A DNA stretch of 64,000 nucleotides from NCBI GenBank assembly GCA_964497975.1, contig CAZCFO010000002.1:124001-188000 (forward strand), written 5' to 3'. The notes below the pieces were generated by a model. It was not told the DNA's origin and made no database searches. It saw only the letters and a program-made list of their open reading frames with translations. Positions 33,547-42,880 of this stretch are shown one piece after another (the first letter of the stretch is position 1; each line of letters starts with the position of its first letter). The DNA is from JABFSS01 sp964497975 (GTDB lineage: Bacteria; Patescibacteriota; Gracilibacteria; Peribacterales; Peribacteraceae). A program made the translations under genes and the position numbers.

Positions 33547-34840
33547 TTTTCCGCATGAGCAAGACACCGAGCACCGATGCCTGCAGGACCTGCCCGATGG
33601 AGTAGCCCAGCGGCAACGAGAACATGCCAAGCCTGTCTGTAAGGAAGTACGCGATGCCGACCGAGCCGACGGCGCAGACGACCACGAGAATCGCAGGCGT
33701 CACCGTGTCTTTGTAGGCATAGAAGCCGCGAAGCAGAAGATGCGACGCACTCTCGAACGGCGCGCTCAGCGCGTATACGATGAGGGCAATGCGGAAAACC
33801 GGGTACCACGCATTCGCATTGAGGTGCACGAGCCACGCCGCAAACGGCGCCACGACGATCAGGAGGATGCTGGCGGGAATGATCAGCAAAAACATCATGC
33901 CGAGTCCCTTCTCCACGTAAATCCGGAAGCGCTGCACTTCGCCCTTGGCCGCCGCCTGGCTCATCAGCGAGTACGCCGACTGCGCGAGCGCGATGCCCGC
34001 GACCCCCACGAGGACGCTCTGGAAATTCCTCGTGTACGCGTTGATGGTGATGGATCCCGCGTCGAGTCCGGAGGCGATGGTATCGAAGAGGAGCAGCTGG
34101 AGCTGCAGCGCTCCCAGCGCGAACATGCGCGGCAACATCAGGAATCCCATGGAGTTGAGATCGGGATGCCAGAGTGACCGCGGGACGCGGTATCCGTAAT
34201 GAAAAACCGCGCCCATGCGGAACAGGACATAGGCAATCGCGCCGCCGACCGTGCCCAGCATCGGGCCATAGACCCCCGCATACGGCGTGAGGAAAATCGT
34301 ACCCATAATCGTGCCCGTCGTGTAGAGCACCGGGGTCAGCCCGTACACCCAGTAGCGCTGCTCGGTGATCAGGTATTGCCCGAACGCGTTGCCGAACACG
34401 AAGAGGAAATTCGTGAACAGCGCGAGCTGACCGAAGCGGATGTAGAGGTCGAGCTGCTCGCCCGTGAATCTGACGAGGTACTGCGCCACCCACGGAAAAC
34501 CGATGCTGAGCGCGAGGCCGATGAATCCGAACAACGCGCCACCCATGAGCATCGTTCCCGTCAACACCTTGTCGATCTCCTGCCGGCGTCCGTGTGCTTT
34601 GTGCGCGGCGAGAATCGGCACGAAGACCGTCCCCAAGGCCGACATGATGCAGATCTGAAACAGGAGATCGCTCGGGCGGAACGCGGCCACGTACACGTCC
34701 ACGACGCCGAGCCCGGGAAACGTCCGCGCCAGAAGATTGTCGCGGATCAACCCCGCAAAAGACGCCCCAAACTGCGTCGCGGCGAGGACGATTGCTCCGC
34801 CCATCAGGCGGTTTTGCTGGAGGAATGCAGGCAGTCGCAC
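33500..34840 (-). CDS. murJ: Lipid II flippase MurJ
   Basis: A 446-residue polytopic membrane protein (MviN family) that flips the peptidoglycan precursor. The N-terminus ATQFGASFAGLIRDNLLARTFPG and the following DVYVAAFRPSDLL are characteristic. The GTG at 34840 is chosen because TACACT ends 7 nt upstream and the resulting short N-terminus fits the family; the frame to 35059 is not coding-like. It is shorter than the usual 500 or so residues, so one or two C-terminal helices may be missing. Confidence 0.9.
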   Translation of the reverse strand: MRLPAFLQQNRLMGGAIVLAATQFGASFAGLIRDNLLARTFPGLGVVDVYVAAFRPSDLLFQICIMSALGTVFVPILAAHKAHGRRQEIDKVLTGTMLMGGALFGFIGLALSIGFPWVAQYLVRFTGEQLDLYIRFGQLALFTNFLFVFGNAFGQYLITEQRYWVYGLTPVLYTTGTIMGTIFLTPYAGVYGPMLGTVGGAIAYVLFRMGAVFHYGYRVPRSLWHPDLNSMGFLMLPRMFALGALQLQLLLFDTIASGLDAGSITINAYTRNFQSVLVGVAGIALAQSAYSLMSQAAAKGEVQRFRIYVEKGLGMMFLLIIPASILLIVVAPFAAWLVHLNANAWYPVFRIALIVYALSAPFESASHLLLRGFYAYKDTVTPAILVVVCAVGSVGIAYFLTDRLGMFSLPLGYSIGQVLQASVLGVLLMRKIRGSQIHPTSSPPQA

Positions 34841-34847
34841 GGGGGAC

Positions 34848-34853
34848 AGTGTA
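34848..34853 (-). promoter_or_regulatory. -10 promoter of murJ, leaderless GTG start
   Basis: TACACT on the minus strand, ending 7 nt before the GTG at 34840. Confidence 0.6.
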
Positions 34854-34913
34854 CCCGCGCAACAGGAAAAAAAACTCCCGGGCCTCCCGTTTTTGCAGGA
34901 CATGGGCCTGCTG

Positions 34914-34919
34914 TAGAAT
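34914..34919 (+). promoter_or_regulatory. -10 promoter, leaderless start
   Basis: TAGAAT ends 8 nt before the ATG at 34928; TTTTGC lies 17 nt upstream as a weak -35. Confidence 0.55.
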
Positions 34920-34927
34920 CCCCCGCT

Positions 34928-35242
34928 ATGGAAATGACCACGACCGCCCAGGAGCGCCCCGCTGCGGTCACTGATGATCAACGGCTGGAACAGCTGAAGG
35001 AAAAAATCTTTTCCGGCAAACAGCTGCTGCGATCCATGGATGCATCGGCCCACCGGCACTGCATTGCGCTGCTCCTTGGGGGAATGCAGTACTTCGGGCA
35101 GATGGAGATCACAGCCGCACTGGTGGCCGCGTATTCCGCCGGGTCGTACGGATGCGGCGTCGTGACCCGCATGCGGGTACGTTCACTCTTACAGGAAAAG
35201 AGGCAGATCCTGACAGCACGAAGACAGGCCAGAGGCGCCTAG
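34928..35242 (+). CDS. Small hypothetical protein
   Basis: A 104-residue, helical, positively charged protein with a clear leaderless promoter. The start at 34928 lies in a frame that stays open far upstream, antisense to murJ, which is not coding. No family recognised. purL follows on the same strand. Confidence 0.6.
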   Translation: MEMTTTAQERPAAVTDDQRLEQLKEKIFSGKQLLRSMDASAHRHCIALLLGGMQYFGQMEITAALVAAYSAGSYGCGVVTRMRVRSLLQEKRQILTARRQARGA

Positions 35243-35339
35243 TCACGCGCAGGCGGCGGCTCGCCCATTGTGTTTTGCCAGGCTCGCGAAGATTGCGTAT
35301 TGTTCCCTTATAGAAGTCCCCACGCTCCATTTTTCGGCA

Positions 35340-37778
35340 ATGACGGAGGCGGAAGTGAAGGCGGCGCTCAAGAGATACTCCATCGGGCTGACCGTCGAAG
35401 AAGCGCGCAAGATCGAGACGCTTCTCGGCCGCGCCCCCACCGTCGTCGAAGCCGTCATCTGGGGGATCCAGGGAAGCGAGCACTCCAGCTACAAATCGTC
35501 GCGGCGGTTTTTGAAGATGTTCCCGGTCACCGGCAAGCATGTGATCCTCGGACCCAAAGAAGACAGCGGCATCGTGGCGTTGACTGACGGACCTCAGGGA
35601 AAACGCTGGGGTATCGTCGTATCGCACGAATCGCACAATCACCCCTCGCAGATCGTGCCGTTCGAAGGCGCCGCGACCGGTGTGGGGGGAACGGTCCGCG
35701 ATGTCGCCTGCATGGGCGCGCGCGTGGTGGGGTGCATGGACCTCCTGCGGCTCGGCGACCTGAAAGCCCCGGAGACCCGCAGCATCGCGAAGGAAGTGAT
35801 GCGCGGCATCGGCGGCTATGGCAACCCGCTCGGCGTGCCCAACCTGGGAGGCGACACGGTTTTTGACGCGGGATTCAACAGCAACTGCCTGGTCAACGCG
35901 ATCGCCATCGGCATCATCCGCGAAGACGAGGTGATCCACAGCGAAGTGCCGGAGGAGGCGGCCAAGGAAGGGTACGACATCATCCTCATCGGCAAGCCGA
36001 CGGACCGCAGCGGCTTCGGCGGGGCGGCCTTCGCGAGTATTTCGATGGAAGAGGACAAGAAGGAGCAGAACAGCGGCGCCGTCCAGGAGCCCAATCCCTT
36101 CCTCGAGCGCCACATTCTCATCTCCACGTACGCGCTCTTCGACTGGCTGGCGGCGTCGGGCAATCTTCACCGCGTGAGCTTCAAGGACCTCGGTGCCGGT
36201 GGCGTCGTGTGCGCCACGGTCGAGCAGGTCGCCGGCCGCGATTACGGGGCGGATGTGGAGCTCACGAAGGTCCACACGTCCATTGCGGGGCTTCCTCCGG
36301 AGGTGATCGCCTGCGCCGAGACCCAGGAGCGCTTTTGCTGGATGTGCCACCCGGATCTGACCCGGAAGATCCTCTCGCACTACAACGACGACTGGGATCT
36401 CCCCAGTGTCGCCGAACACGCCCGTGCGAGCGTCATCGGCAAAGTGAATGCGAGCGGCGTGTACCACCTGACGCACGGCGGCGTGACCGTCTGCAAGGCG
36501 CGCTCCCAGGATATCACGAGCGGCCTTCTCTACACGCGTCCCACGAAGCTCGAGGAAACGCCGACGCCCGAGCCGCAGATCTCGTGCACCGATGCGGGAG
36601 CGATCTCCATCGGTTCCTTTACGACGACGGTTTCCGAGGTGCTGCGGGCCATGCTCGCCCACCCCAATCATGCATCCAAGTCCCGCGTCTTCCGGCACTT
36701 CGACAAATCCGTCATCGGCAACACGATCGTCGACGCCGGGGAATCCGACGCTTCGGTCATCATGCCGCTGCGGGACCTGCAATCGTATCTGCCGGGAGGA
36801 TCGCATCCCGGCTGGGAGCTTGCCCCGGCAGAGGAATTCACGGGCGCCGCGTTCGCGGGCGACGGCAATCCGCGCTACGGCCGCATTTCCGCCTACGAGC
36901 AGGGACGCCTGGCGGCGCTCGAGTCGATGATGAACGTCGCCGCCTGCGGCGCGGTCCCCCGCGCGCTCACCGACTGCCTCAATTACGGCAACCCCGAAAT
37001 CCCCGCCCAGCTGGCCTCGCTGGAAGAAGGTGTCCGCGGCATCAGCGACGCGGCGCGGACGGTGACCTTCGCGGGCGAATGCGTTCCGGTGATTTCGGGC
37101 AACGTCAGCCTCTACAACTCCGTTCCGGGAGGAGGCTCCATTCCCCCGTCGGCGATCGTCTGCTGCATCGGCGCGATGCCGGACGCGAGGAAGGCCGTCA
37201 CGATGCAGATCAAGCGGCCCCATTCGACGCTCTACCTGATCGGCGACCGGAAGGATGAATGCGGCGGTTCCGCGTACTACGAGGTTCTGGAACAGATGGC
37301 CGGTGCGGCGCGCGATGCGTTTTTGGGATCGTGCCTCCCACGGCCGGACGCCAAAGTCCTCGCGAAGCAGATGCAGCTCGTCATCGATGCCGCGCGGGAC
37401 GGCCTTGCGCTCTCGTGCCACGACGTCAGCGACGGCGGCCTGCTGCTGGCGTTGTTCGAAATGCTCATGCCGCAGCGGAAAACAGGCGGTGTATTCGGCG
37501 CAACGGTGGATATCGAGGCTCTGGCGCGCGCCCTTTCGGTCGATCGCGTGCTGTTCTCGCAGACGCCCGGCTTCGTCGTGGAGGTTGCCGGTGAACACAC
37601 GGTCGCCTTCATGAACCTCGCCCGGCTTAACGGGATCATGCCGGTCCGCCTCGGCATGGTGGATGATTCGGGCGTGCTCAAGGTCTCCTCCGGCCCGAAG
37701 CTGATCATCGATGCAAAATTAACGGACCTTCGCGGTGTTTGGGAGTCGACGCTCGAACAGATGCTCGACCGCCGCTGA
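35340..37778 (+). CDS. purL: Phosphoribosylformylglycinamidine synthase, PurL subunit
   Basis: An 812-residue enzyme of purine synthesis (step 4, FGAR to FGAM) that works with PurQ and PurS. Motifs include the N-terminal ALLGR/SEHSSYKSS segment, SHESHNHPSQIVPFEGAATGVGG-type ATP-site residues, GDLK, and two related AIR-synthase halves with SGNVSLYN and CHDVSDGGLLLALFE. It is the small PurL form without a glutaminase domain, somewhat longer than usual. The ATG at 35340 is preceded by TTGCCA, 17 nt and TATTGT (35275-35303), leaving a leader of about 30 nt. The partner purQ is about 18 kb away. Confidence 0.95.
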   Translation: MTEAEVKAALKRYSIGLTVEEARKIETLLGRAPTVVEAVIWGIQGSEHSSYKSSRRFLKMFPVTGKHVILGPKEDSGIVALTDGPQGKRWGIVVSHESHNHPSQIVPFEGAATGVGGTVRDVACMGARVVGCMDLLRLGDLKAPETRSIAKEVMRGIGGYGNPLGVPNLGGDTVFDAGFNSNCLVNAIAIGIIREDEVIHSEVPEEAAKEGYDIILIGKPTDRSGFGGAAFASISMEEDKKEQNSGAVQEPNPFLERHILISTYALFDWLAASGNLHRVSFKDLGAGGVVCATVEQVAGRDYGADVELTKVHTSIAGLPPEVIACAETQERFCWMCHPDLTRKILSHYNDDWDLPSVAEHARASVIGKVNASGVYHLTHGGVTVCKARSQDITSGLLYTRPTKLEETPTPEPQISCTDAGAISIGSFTTTVSEVLRAMLAHPNHASKSRVFRHFDKSVIGNTIVDAGESDASVIMPLRDLQSYLPGGSHPGWELAPAEEFTGAAFAGDGNPRYGRISAYEQGRLAALESMMNVAACGAVPRALTDCLNYGNPEIPAQLASLEEGVRGISDAARTVTFAGECVPVISGNVSLYNSVPGGGSIPPSAIVCCIGAMPDARKAVTMQIKRPHSTLYLIGDRKDECGGSAYYEVLEQMAGAARDAFLGSCLPRPDAKVLAKQMQLVIDAARDGLALSCHDVSDGGLLLALFEMLMPQRKTGGVFGATVDIEALARALSVDRVLFSQTPGFVVEVAGEHTVAFMNLARLNGIMPVRLGMVDDSGVLKVSSGPKLIIDAKLTDLRGVWESTLEQMLDRR

Positions 37779-37845
37779 CGCGTCTGCGCTTGCGGGGAAT
37801 GGAAAATGGGGCGCAAAATTCTGGCCGACCTGGCGCTGGCGCCTC

Positions 37846-37851
37846 TAGACT
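37846..37851 (+). promoter_or_regulatory. -10 promoter of the SLH protein, leaderless start
   Basis: TAGACT, ending 6 nt before the ATG at 37858. Confidence 0.5.
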
Positions 37852-37857
37852 TCCGGC

Positions 37858-39144
37858 ATGCACACACCACTCCGACGCCTGAGCATGACGCTCGCATCCA
37901 CTCTTCTGCTTCTTCAGTCCCCGCTTTCGGCGGTCGCGCAGGAGGAGCAAACAGCGCCTCCGTCCGGCAATGTCCGGATCGAGCAGACCAGCGACATCGA
38001 GGCGATGGGCGTCTGGACGCTCCTCAAGCCCAACCACGAATCTTTCGAGCGCACCGACACGACGCTGGACGTTCCGGGCCTCGCCCCCGGCCAGTATTCG
38101 TTTTTCGCCACGCCGCCGCAGGGCACCACGACGCATATCGACCTGTATCTCGGGGATGACGTCATCAAGTCCTCCGATACGCCGCAGATCACCTTCGATA
38201 TCGCCGACAAGATGTCGCTTCGGCTGGTTGTGAAGTATTCCCTCACCGTCTTCGGAAAAATCGGCGTCAGCAGCGAGCCGCCCGGCATGCCGTTCACTCT
38301 TCGGGGACCGGATGGTTTCGTGGAGATCGGCGTCACTCCCGTCGAATTCCCCAAAATGCCGATCGGCAATTACAGCGTGACGTACCGGCCCGACGGGTGC
38401 CCCCAGCCCCCCGACAAGGCGGGGCTGCTGCAGAGCGAGGACCGCGTCGATTTCAACGTGCAGATCGTCTGCAAGACGTTCCGGCCCGCGGAGGAATCGA
38501 CGAAGCCGAAAACCGTCAGCACCCAGATGAACGGCAAGACCGTCGAATTCACCGACGTCCCGGCGAGCGCCTGGTTCGCGCCGTACGTGTCGACCATCTC
38601 CAACCGGAAAATCATGCTCGGCTACGTGAACAGCGACGGTACTCCGAGCGGGAAGTTCGGGCCCGGCGACCACGTCACTCTCGCCCAGCTCGCGAAAGTC
38701 GCCCATCTTCTCATGCGGATCGACGAACAGGCGGTCAAAGGCGCGCCGCTCAACCCCCTCGCGCGGGGCCAGTGGTTCACCCGGTACGTGGCCTCCGCGG
38801 AGGACCGCGGCTGGATGGTCTTCGCCGACGGCTCGGTGGACCCCAACCGCGCCGCAACGCGCGGCGAGGTCGTCGTCACGCTGCTCCAGGCGCTCGATAT
38901 CCCGATGAACTGGCCGACGGGAGAGTCGTTCACCGACGTGCTGCGCAGGACGCCCTACGCGGGTGCGATCGAGACGTTGGCGGCCGAGGGCATTGTCAGC
39001 GGACAGATGGGGGGCGACGGCAAGCCCACGGGCCTCTTTCACCCCGATTCACCCATCACGCGCGCCGAGATCGCCAAGATCGTCATCGGCGCATACGAGA
39101 AGTACCTTGATCCGGATTTGCATCCGGCGCCCAGGGATCGCTGA
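37858..39144 (+). CDS. S-layer homology domain protein
   Basis: A 428-residue exported protein. The signal peptide ends near AVA (residue 26). Two beta-rich segments follow (about 40-125 and 125-200, the second with a Cys pair), then three SLH repeats (about 225-420, for example FTDVPASAWFAPYV and FHPDSPITRAEIAKI). The SLH part would bind the cell-wall polymer; the N-terminal part is of unknown function. Convergent with murC. Confidence 0.85.
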   Translation: MHTPLRRLSMTLASTLLLLQSPLSAVAQEEQTAPPSGNVRIEQTSDIEAMGVWTLLKPNHESFERTDTTLDVPGLAPGQYSFFATPPQGTTTHIDLYLGDDVIKSSDTPQITFDIADKMSLRLVVKYSLTVFGKIGVSSEPPGMPFTLRGPDGFVEIGVTPVEFPKMPIGNYSVTYRPDGCPQPPDKAGLLQSEDRVDFNVQIVCKTFRPAEESTKPKTVSTQMNGKTVEFTDVPASAWFAPYVSTISNRKIMLGYVNSDGTPSGKFGPGDHVTLAQLAKVAHLLMRIDEQAVKGAPLNPLARGQWFTRYVASAEDRGWMVFADGSVDPNRAATRGEVVVTLLQALDIPMNWPTGESFTDVLRRTPYAGAIETLAAEGIVSGQMGGDGKPTGLFHPDSPITRAEIAKIVIGAYEKYLDPDLHPAPRDR

Positions 39145-39189
39145 CAGGCCCGTGTCATAGTCCGAGGCTCGGCCTGATGGCCTCGCACC

Positions 39190-40473
39190 TCACTGTGACA
39201 CCAGCTTCCCGGCCAGATCGGTGATATCCCCTGCCCCCATGCAGACGAGTACGTCGCCCGCACGGAGGATGTCCGTGCGGAGGATCTTCTCGGCCTCCGC
39301 AAGCGAGCGTCCGTTGACGAAACGCACCCCGCTCGCCGCGGCGACGTCGTTGCCGAACGCCTCCACGTCCACGCGCGTCGATTCGATGTCCTTCCGCGCT
39401 TCATAGATATTCGGGATGACCACGGTGTCGATGCCGGAGAACGAGCGAGTGAATTCGTCGTACATCTTCACCGTGCGGTCGTGCGTGTGCGGCTGGAAGA
39501 CGCAGATGATGCGCCGCCCCGGATACGCGCCGATGATCGCATCGAGCGACGCGCGGATCTCGACCGGGTGATGCGCATAGTCGTCGATCACAGGGATGTC
39601 TCCGAATGAGCCTTTCAGCTCCAGGCGGCGCCAGCTTCCCGCGTATCCCCCCACGGCCGCTTCCGCCTGCTTGGCGGGTACGCCCAGGTGCCCGGCCAGC
39701 GCCAGCACGAGTTGCGCGTTCCGCTGCATGTGGGTGCCCGGCGTGCGGAGGGCGATCATGGGGAAAACATCGGCGTCGATCGTGCGTCTGCCGGCGGCGC
39801 GGGCAACCGCGGCGCAGTCGGGATCCGACAGGTGCGTGATCAGGACGCCGTCCTGCGGAAGCTGCCCGATGAAGCGCACGAACGCGGCGCGATAGTCCTC
39901 CGGAGTCTTGTAGAAATCGAAATGGTCCCCGTCGCAGTTGGTCATCAGAATCACCGTCGGATGGTAATTATGGAAGGAATGACGGTATTCGCACGCTTCC
40001 AGAAGAAACGTTCCGTTGGGCCGGCCCGTCCTCCAGTTCCGTCCCCCGAGCTCCTGGATCTTGGTGCCGATAACGACCGTCGGCTCGCGGCCGCTGTGCA
40101 TCAGCAGACGCGCAGCCATGCCCGTGGTGGAGGACTTTCCGTGCGTGCCGCAGACGGCGATCACCGCTGCATGGCCGGCGCTGAGGTTTCCCAGCGCCTC
40201 CGGATACGACTGCTGGGGAATGCCCAGCTCCTTCGCGCGCCTGCGCTCCGGCGCATCGGCGGGAATGGCCTCGGAATACACGAAGAGCTGCGCGTCGGCG
40301 GGAACCGCCGAACCCAACTGGTCCACATGCACGGTGATTCCCTGCGCCCGGAGGTCGTCGATGAGCGCGCTGCCGTTCCTGTCGCTTCCGCTGATCTCAT
40401 TGCCCGCGGCGCGCTGCAGCGATGCATACGCGGAGAGTCCAATTCCCCCGATCCCTGAACAGTAGATTTTCAT
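39190..40473 (-). CDS. murC: UDP-N-acetylmuramate--L-alanine ligase
   Basis: A 427-residue Mur ligase adding L-Ala to UDP-MurNAc in peptidoglycan synthesis. The N-terminal Rossmann motif is GIGGIGLSAYA, the ATP site is CGTHGKSSTT, followed by TNCDGDHFD and, in the C-terminal domain, DDYAHHPVEI and FQPHTHDRT. It is slightly shorter than typical MurC (about 460). The start has a -10 element TATACT 9 nt upstream. Confidence 0.95.
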   Translation of the reverse strand: MKIYCSGIGGIGLSAYASLQRAAGNEISGSDRNGSALIDDLRAQGITVHVDQLGSAVPADAQLFVYSEAIPADAPERRRAKELGIPQQSYPEALGNLSAGHAAVIAVCGTHGKSSTTGMAARLLMHSGREPTVVIGTKIQELGGRNWRTGRPNGTFLLEACEYRHSFHNYHPTVILMTNCDGDHFDFYKTPEDYRAAFVRFIGQLPQDGVLITHLSDPDCAAVARAAGRRTIDADVFPMIALRTPGTHMQRNAQLVLALAGHLGVPAKQAEAAVGGYAGSWRRLELKGSFGDIPVIDDYAHHPVEIRASLDAIIGAYPGRRIICVFQPHTHDRTVKMYDEFTRSFSGIDTVVIPNIYEARKDIESTRVDVEAFGNDVAAASGVRFVNGRSLAEAEKILRTDILRAGDVLVCMGAGDITDLAGKLVSQ

Positions 40474-40482
40474 GGCGGCAGT

Positions 40483-40488
40483 AGTATA
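40483..40488 (-). promoter_or_regulatory. -10 promoter of murC
   Basis: TATACT on the minus strand, ending 9 nt before the ATG at 40473. Confidence 0.5.
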
Positions 40489-40512
40489 GAACCGTTATAA
40501 CCGGCTGACGAC

Positions 40513-40576
40513 GAATTATGAATTATGAATCAGGAAGATTTTCCCGCAAGTATTCATGATTCATGATTCACAATTC
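40513..40576 (+). repeat. AT-rich inverted repeat
   Basis: The 20-nt arms 40513-40532 and 40557-40576 (GAATTATGAATTATGAATCA and its complement) match at 18 of 20 positions around a 24-nt GC-richer loop. It lies between the divergent murC and FtsB-like genes. Same family as 29438-29515 and 57367-57486. Confidence 0.7.
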
Positions 40577-40615
40577 ATATTATGTTCTCCGTCTGCTTCC
40601 ACTATTCTTCGATCC

Positions 40616-41062
40616 ATGCCGTATAAAGACCTAGAGCCGATCAGCAAGCAGCTGACGATCGTCGTCGGCCTCACGGTCGTGGGCTTCATGGCCTTCGGTC
40701 TGATTCTCTCGTACTACCGCAACATTCTTTTCGACGAGCACCTGCTGGAAATCGCGCAGCAGAACGAGGATCTTAAAAAGCATATCGATTCCGAGCAGAG
40801 CGATCTCGATTACTACCAGTCGGTTCAGTACAAGGACAAGTACGCCAAGGAAACACTGGGCAAGCTCAGCCGCGGGGAGAAGGCGCTCATCATCATGCAG
40901 CCGTCCAGGGCTCCCGAGGTCGCCATGACCGACGGCCTTACGCCCACCGAACAGCAGCAGGCGGCCTACGAGCAGACGCTCCGTCAGATGCCCGTCTACC
41001 AGCATTGGGAATTGTTTCTGTTGGAACGCGACCGCATTGATGAACTACGAAGAGGGCTATAA
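40616..41062 (+). CDS. FtsB/DivIC-like septum formation protein
   Basis: A 148-residue single-span protein. A short cytoplasmic start and one membrane helix (about 14-34) are followed by a coiled coil (about 40-75) and a short YKDKYAKETLGKLSRGEKALII segment that matches the end of FtsB/DivIC proteins. These scaffold FtsL and FtsQ at the division site. The start at 40616 follows a TATTCT element by 7 nt; the longer frame begins in the AT-rich repeat. Its stop codon is inside a perfect 8-bp hairpin (41051-41069). Confidence 0.75.
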   Translation: MPYKDLEPISKQLTIVVGLTVVGFMAFGLILSYYRNILFDEHLLEIAQQNEDLKKHIDSEQSDLDYYQSVQYKDKYAKETLGKLSRGEKALIIMQPSRAPEVAMTDGLTPTEQQQAAYEQTLRQMPVYQHWELFLLERDRIDELRRGL

Positions 41063-41069
41063 GCCCTCT
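41051..41069 (+). terminator. Perfect 8-bp hairpin at the FtsB-like stop codon
   Basis: AGAGGGCT and AGCCCTCT around a 3-nt loop, spanning the TAA stop. No T-run follows, so it may be a transcript-end or processing hairpin rather than a full terminator. Confidence 0.4.
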
Positions 41070-41094
41070 AACGGAAGAATTGCGCGTCAATACG

Positions 41095-41172
<78 letters not shown>

Positions 41173-41205
41173 CGCGAAAAGCAGTGTGCAGGAGGAGTTT
41201 TGCTC

Positions 41206-41233
41206 TTGCAAGCAGGAAAAACGTGTCTACAAT
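41206..41233 (+). promoter_or_regulatory. Sigma70-type promoter of rpmA
   Basis: TTGCAA, a 16-nt spacer, then TACAAT, ending 9 nt before the ATG at 41243. Confidence 0.7.
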
Positions 41234-41242
41234 GCCTCCGCT

Positions 41243-41533
41243 ATGGCACATAAAAAGGCCGGTGGGTCTACACAGAACGGGCGCGACAGTCGGGCGAAAC
41301 GCCGCGGCGTAAAACGCTTCGGAGGCCAGAAGGTCCGCGCAGGCGAGATCCTGATCCGCCAGAAAGGATACTGGTACATGCCCGGGAAGAACACGCACCT
41401 CGGCAGCGACTGGACCATTCACTCCGATATCGACGGCGTCGTCTGCTTCGCGCAGAAGCGCAAGCTGAAGTTCAACGGCAGCCGCCAGCGCAGCACCGTG
41501 ATCTTCGTGGAGCCGGTCGCCGCCGCGAAATAG
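41243..41533 (+). CDS. rpmA: 50S ribosomal protein L27
   Basis: A 96-residue L27 with the invariant MAHKKAGGSTQNGRDS start and GGQKVRAGEILIRQKG core. It begins directly with the mature AHKK sequence, so no N-terminal cleavage step is needed. rplU, its usual partner, is not adjacent. The start is fixed by family alignment and the promoter. Confidence 0.97.
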   Translation: MAHKKAGGSTQNGRDSRAKRRGVKRFGGQKVRAGEILIRQKGYWYMPGKNTHLGSDWTIHSDIDGVVCFAQKRKLKFNGSRQRSTVIFVEPVAAAK

Positions 41534-41583
41534 CCTCTTCGGTCTCCCGGATTCTTCGGTTTCCATGAGTCCGGAGCTTTCTG

Positions 41584-41589
41584 TACCAT
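41584..41589 (+). promoter_or_regulatory. -10 promoter, leaderless start
   Basis: TACCAT, ending 6 nt before the ATG at 41596. Confidence 0.45.
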
Positions 41590-41595
41590 ACCGCC

Positions 41596-42300
41596 ATGTC
41601 CGAGACGGGAATTGATATCGGCATGCCCGGCGAGGGGCAATCGGGAGCCCCCGAGCAGCTGAGCGAGGACGCCAAGCAGCGGTTTGCGGCCGCCGCGGCC
41701 GCGATGATGCAGATCCAGCGCGAGGAGAAGCGCAGCAAAAAGCGCGACTCCCGGGTGGCGCGGACGATCATCCAGTTTTTGAATGATGACCGGTATGCAC
41801 ACCTCTTTGTGCTGATTTCCCGCCTGGTCGCGCGCGACTGCCCGTCGGTCTTCATTCTCGCGATCCTGTCTCTCGTGAATGAGGAATGCCGCACCGTCGT
41901 GAAGGAATACCTCCAGGAGGTGAAAGCGGAGATGAAGGAGGCGACCGCCGGCAAGGTCAGCGACGATCTGCAGGTCATGGACGATGACACGGTCGGCGCC
42001 GAAACGAACGGCATCCTCATCTCCTGGATCACGCGCATGCAGATGGTCATGGCGCTCGACGCGCAGACGATCCTGAAAAAACTCATGGTCGACCATCAGA
42101 ACATCGACGGAACGGTGCTGCAGCTGGCCACGTTCGTGCTGCAGGAATTTTTCCGCTCTCCCGACGGCGGAGGCCGCAGCGCCCCATTTGAATCGCTCCA
42201 GGGCCTGACGATCAGCATCCTGCAGACGGTCTTCGAGCCGTTCCTGGATACGGTGCAGCTGCCCGCAAAGGAGAAAGACGATGACGAGGAGGACGACTAG
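41596..42300 (+). CDS. Hypothetical helical cytoplasmic protein
   Basis: A 234-residue protein: a low-complexity N-terminus, an Ala-rich helix with a basic patch (about 30-50), a helical core with one hydrophobic stretch (FVLISRLVARD), and a strongly acidic C-terminus (DDDEEDD). No family recognised. Its stop overlaps the convergent 2'-5' RNA ligase-like gene by 4 nt. Confidence 0.65.
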   Translation: MSETGIDIGMPGEGQSGAPEQLSEDAKQRFAAAAAAMMQIQREEKRSKKRDSRVARTIIQFLNDDRYAHLFVLISRLVARDCPSVFILAILSLVNEECRTVVKEYLQEVKAEMKEATAGKVSDDLQVMDDDTVGAETNGILISWITRMQMVMALDAQTILKKLMVDHQNIDGTVLQLATFVLQEFFRSPDGGGRSAPFESLQGLTISILQTVFEPFLDTVQLPAKEKDDDEEDD

Positions 42301-42854
42301 GCCGCGTATTTCCGGAACGGGAAATCCTGCAGGGGCGTCTGCACGATGCCGTTCACTTTTGCGTAGAGCCGCAGATGATCGACGGACAGGGATACATCGG
42401 CGCCGGACAGCAGTTTCATGATCTTCTTTTTGTGGACGGCGAACCGCTGGGGGTGTTTGATGCGCGCGAGCGTGACGTGCGGGCTGAACGGCTCGATATT
42501 CGGCCAGGGGCATCGCTTCTTCAGGCGTGCCAGCTCCTCGCTGAACGGCACGCTCAGGTACAGGACCCGGTCTTCGCCGCGCGAACCGTAGGTGGCGGCG
42601 CCCTGGATCTTCAATGTGAAGGGCTCCGACGTATCGGCGATTTTTTTGCATTGCGGAACGATCTGGCAATACTCGATCTCCATCACTTCCTTCCAGAATT
42701 GCAGGGTCAGGTGGGGAGTTTCGGGGCTCTGAAACCGCAGGATATCCCCGTACTCGGACAGCCTGCCCTGGAGATCAGCGAACAGCTCACGCACCGACTT
42801 TTCGAGTGGCAGAGCCACGAATGCGGACCGGAGAGGGAAACTGATTTGCGGCAT
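42297..42854 (-). CDS. thpR: RNA 2',3'-cyclic phosphodiesterase (2'-5' RNA ligase family)
   Basis: A 185-residue 2H phosphoesterase. The two catalytic H-x-T motifs are PHLTL (His48) and PHVTL (His126), spaced as in the family. It opens 2',3'-cyclic phosphates on RNA. The start at 42854 (MPQISF) is better than the TTG two codons upstream. Divergent from the AT-hook-like gene, with overlapping -10-like elements around 42864-42871. Confidence 0.88.
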   Translation of the reverse strand: MPQISFPLRSAFVALPLEKSVRELFADLQGRLSEYGDILRFQSPETPHLTLQFWKEVMEIEYCQIVPQCKKIADTSEPFTLKIQGAATYGSRGEDRVLYLSVPFSEELARLKKRCPWPNIEPFSPHVTLARIKHPQRFAVHKKKIMKLLSGADVSLSVDHLRLYAKVNGIVQTPLQDFPFRKYAA

Positions 42855-42880
42855 TGCCAAAAGACTATCACTCTCTGCGC

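Noticed and set aside
35109..37598. An 829-codon open frame on the minus strand opposite purL
   Set aside because: No signature, compositionally typical of an antisense frame; purL on the plus strand has complete motifs.
39153..39212. GTGTCA ... TGACAC arms between the SLH gene and murC as a terminator
   Set aside because: Only short broken stems pair and no T-run follows; part of the right arm is murC coding sequence.
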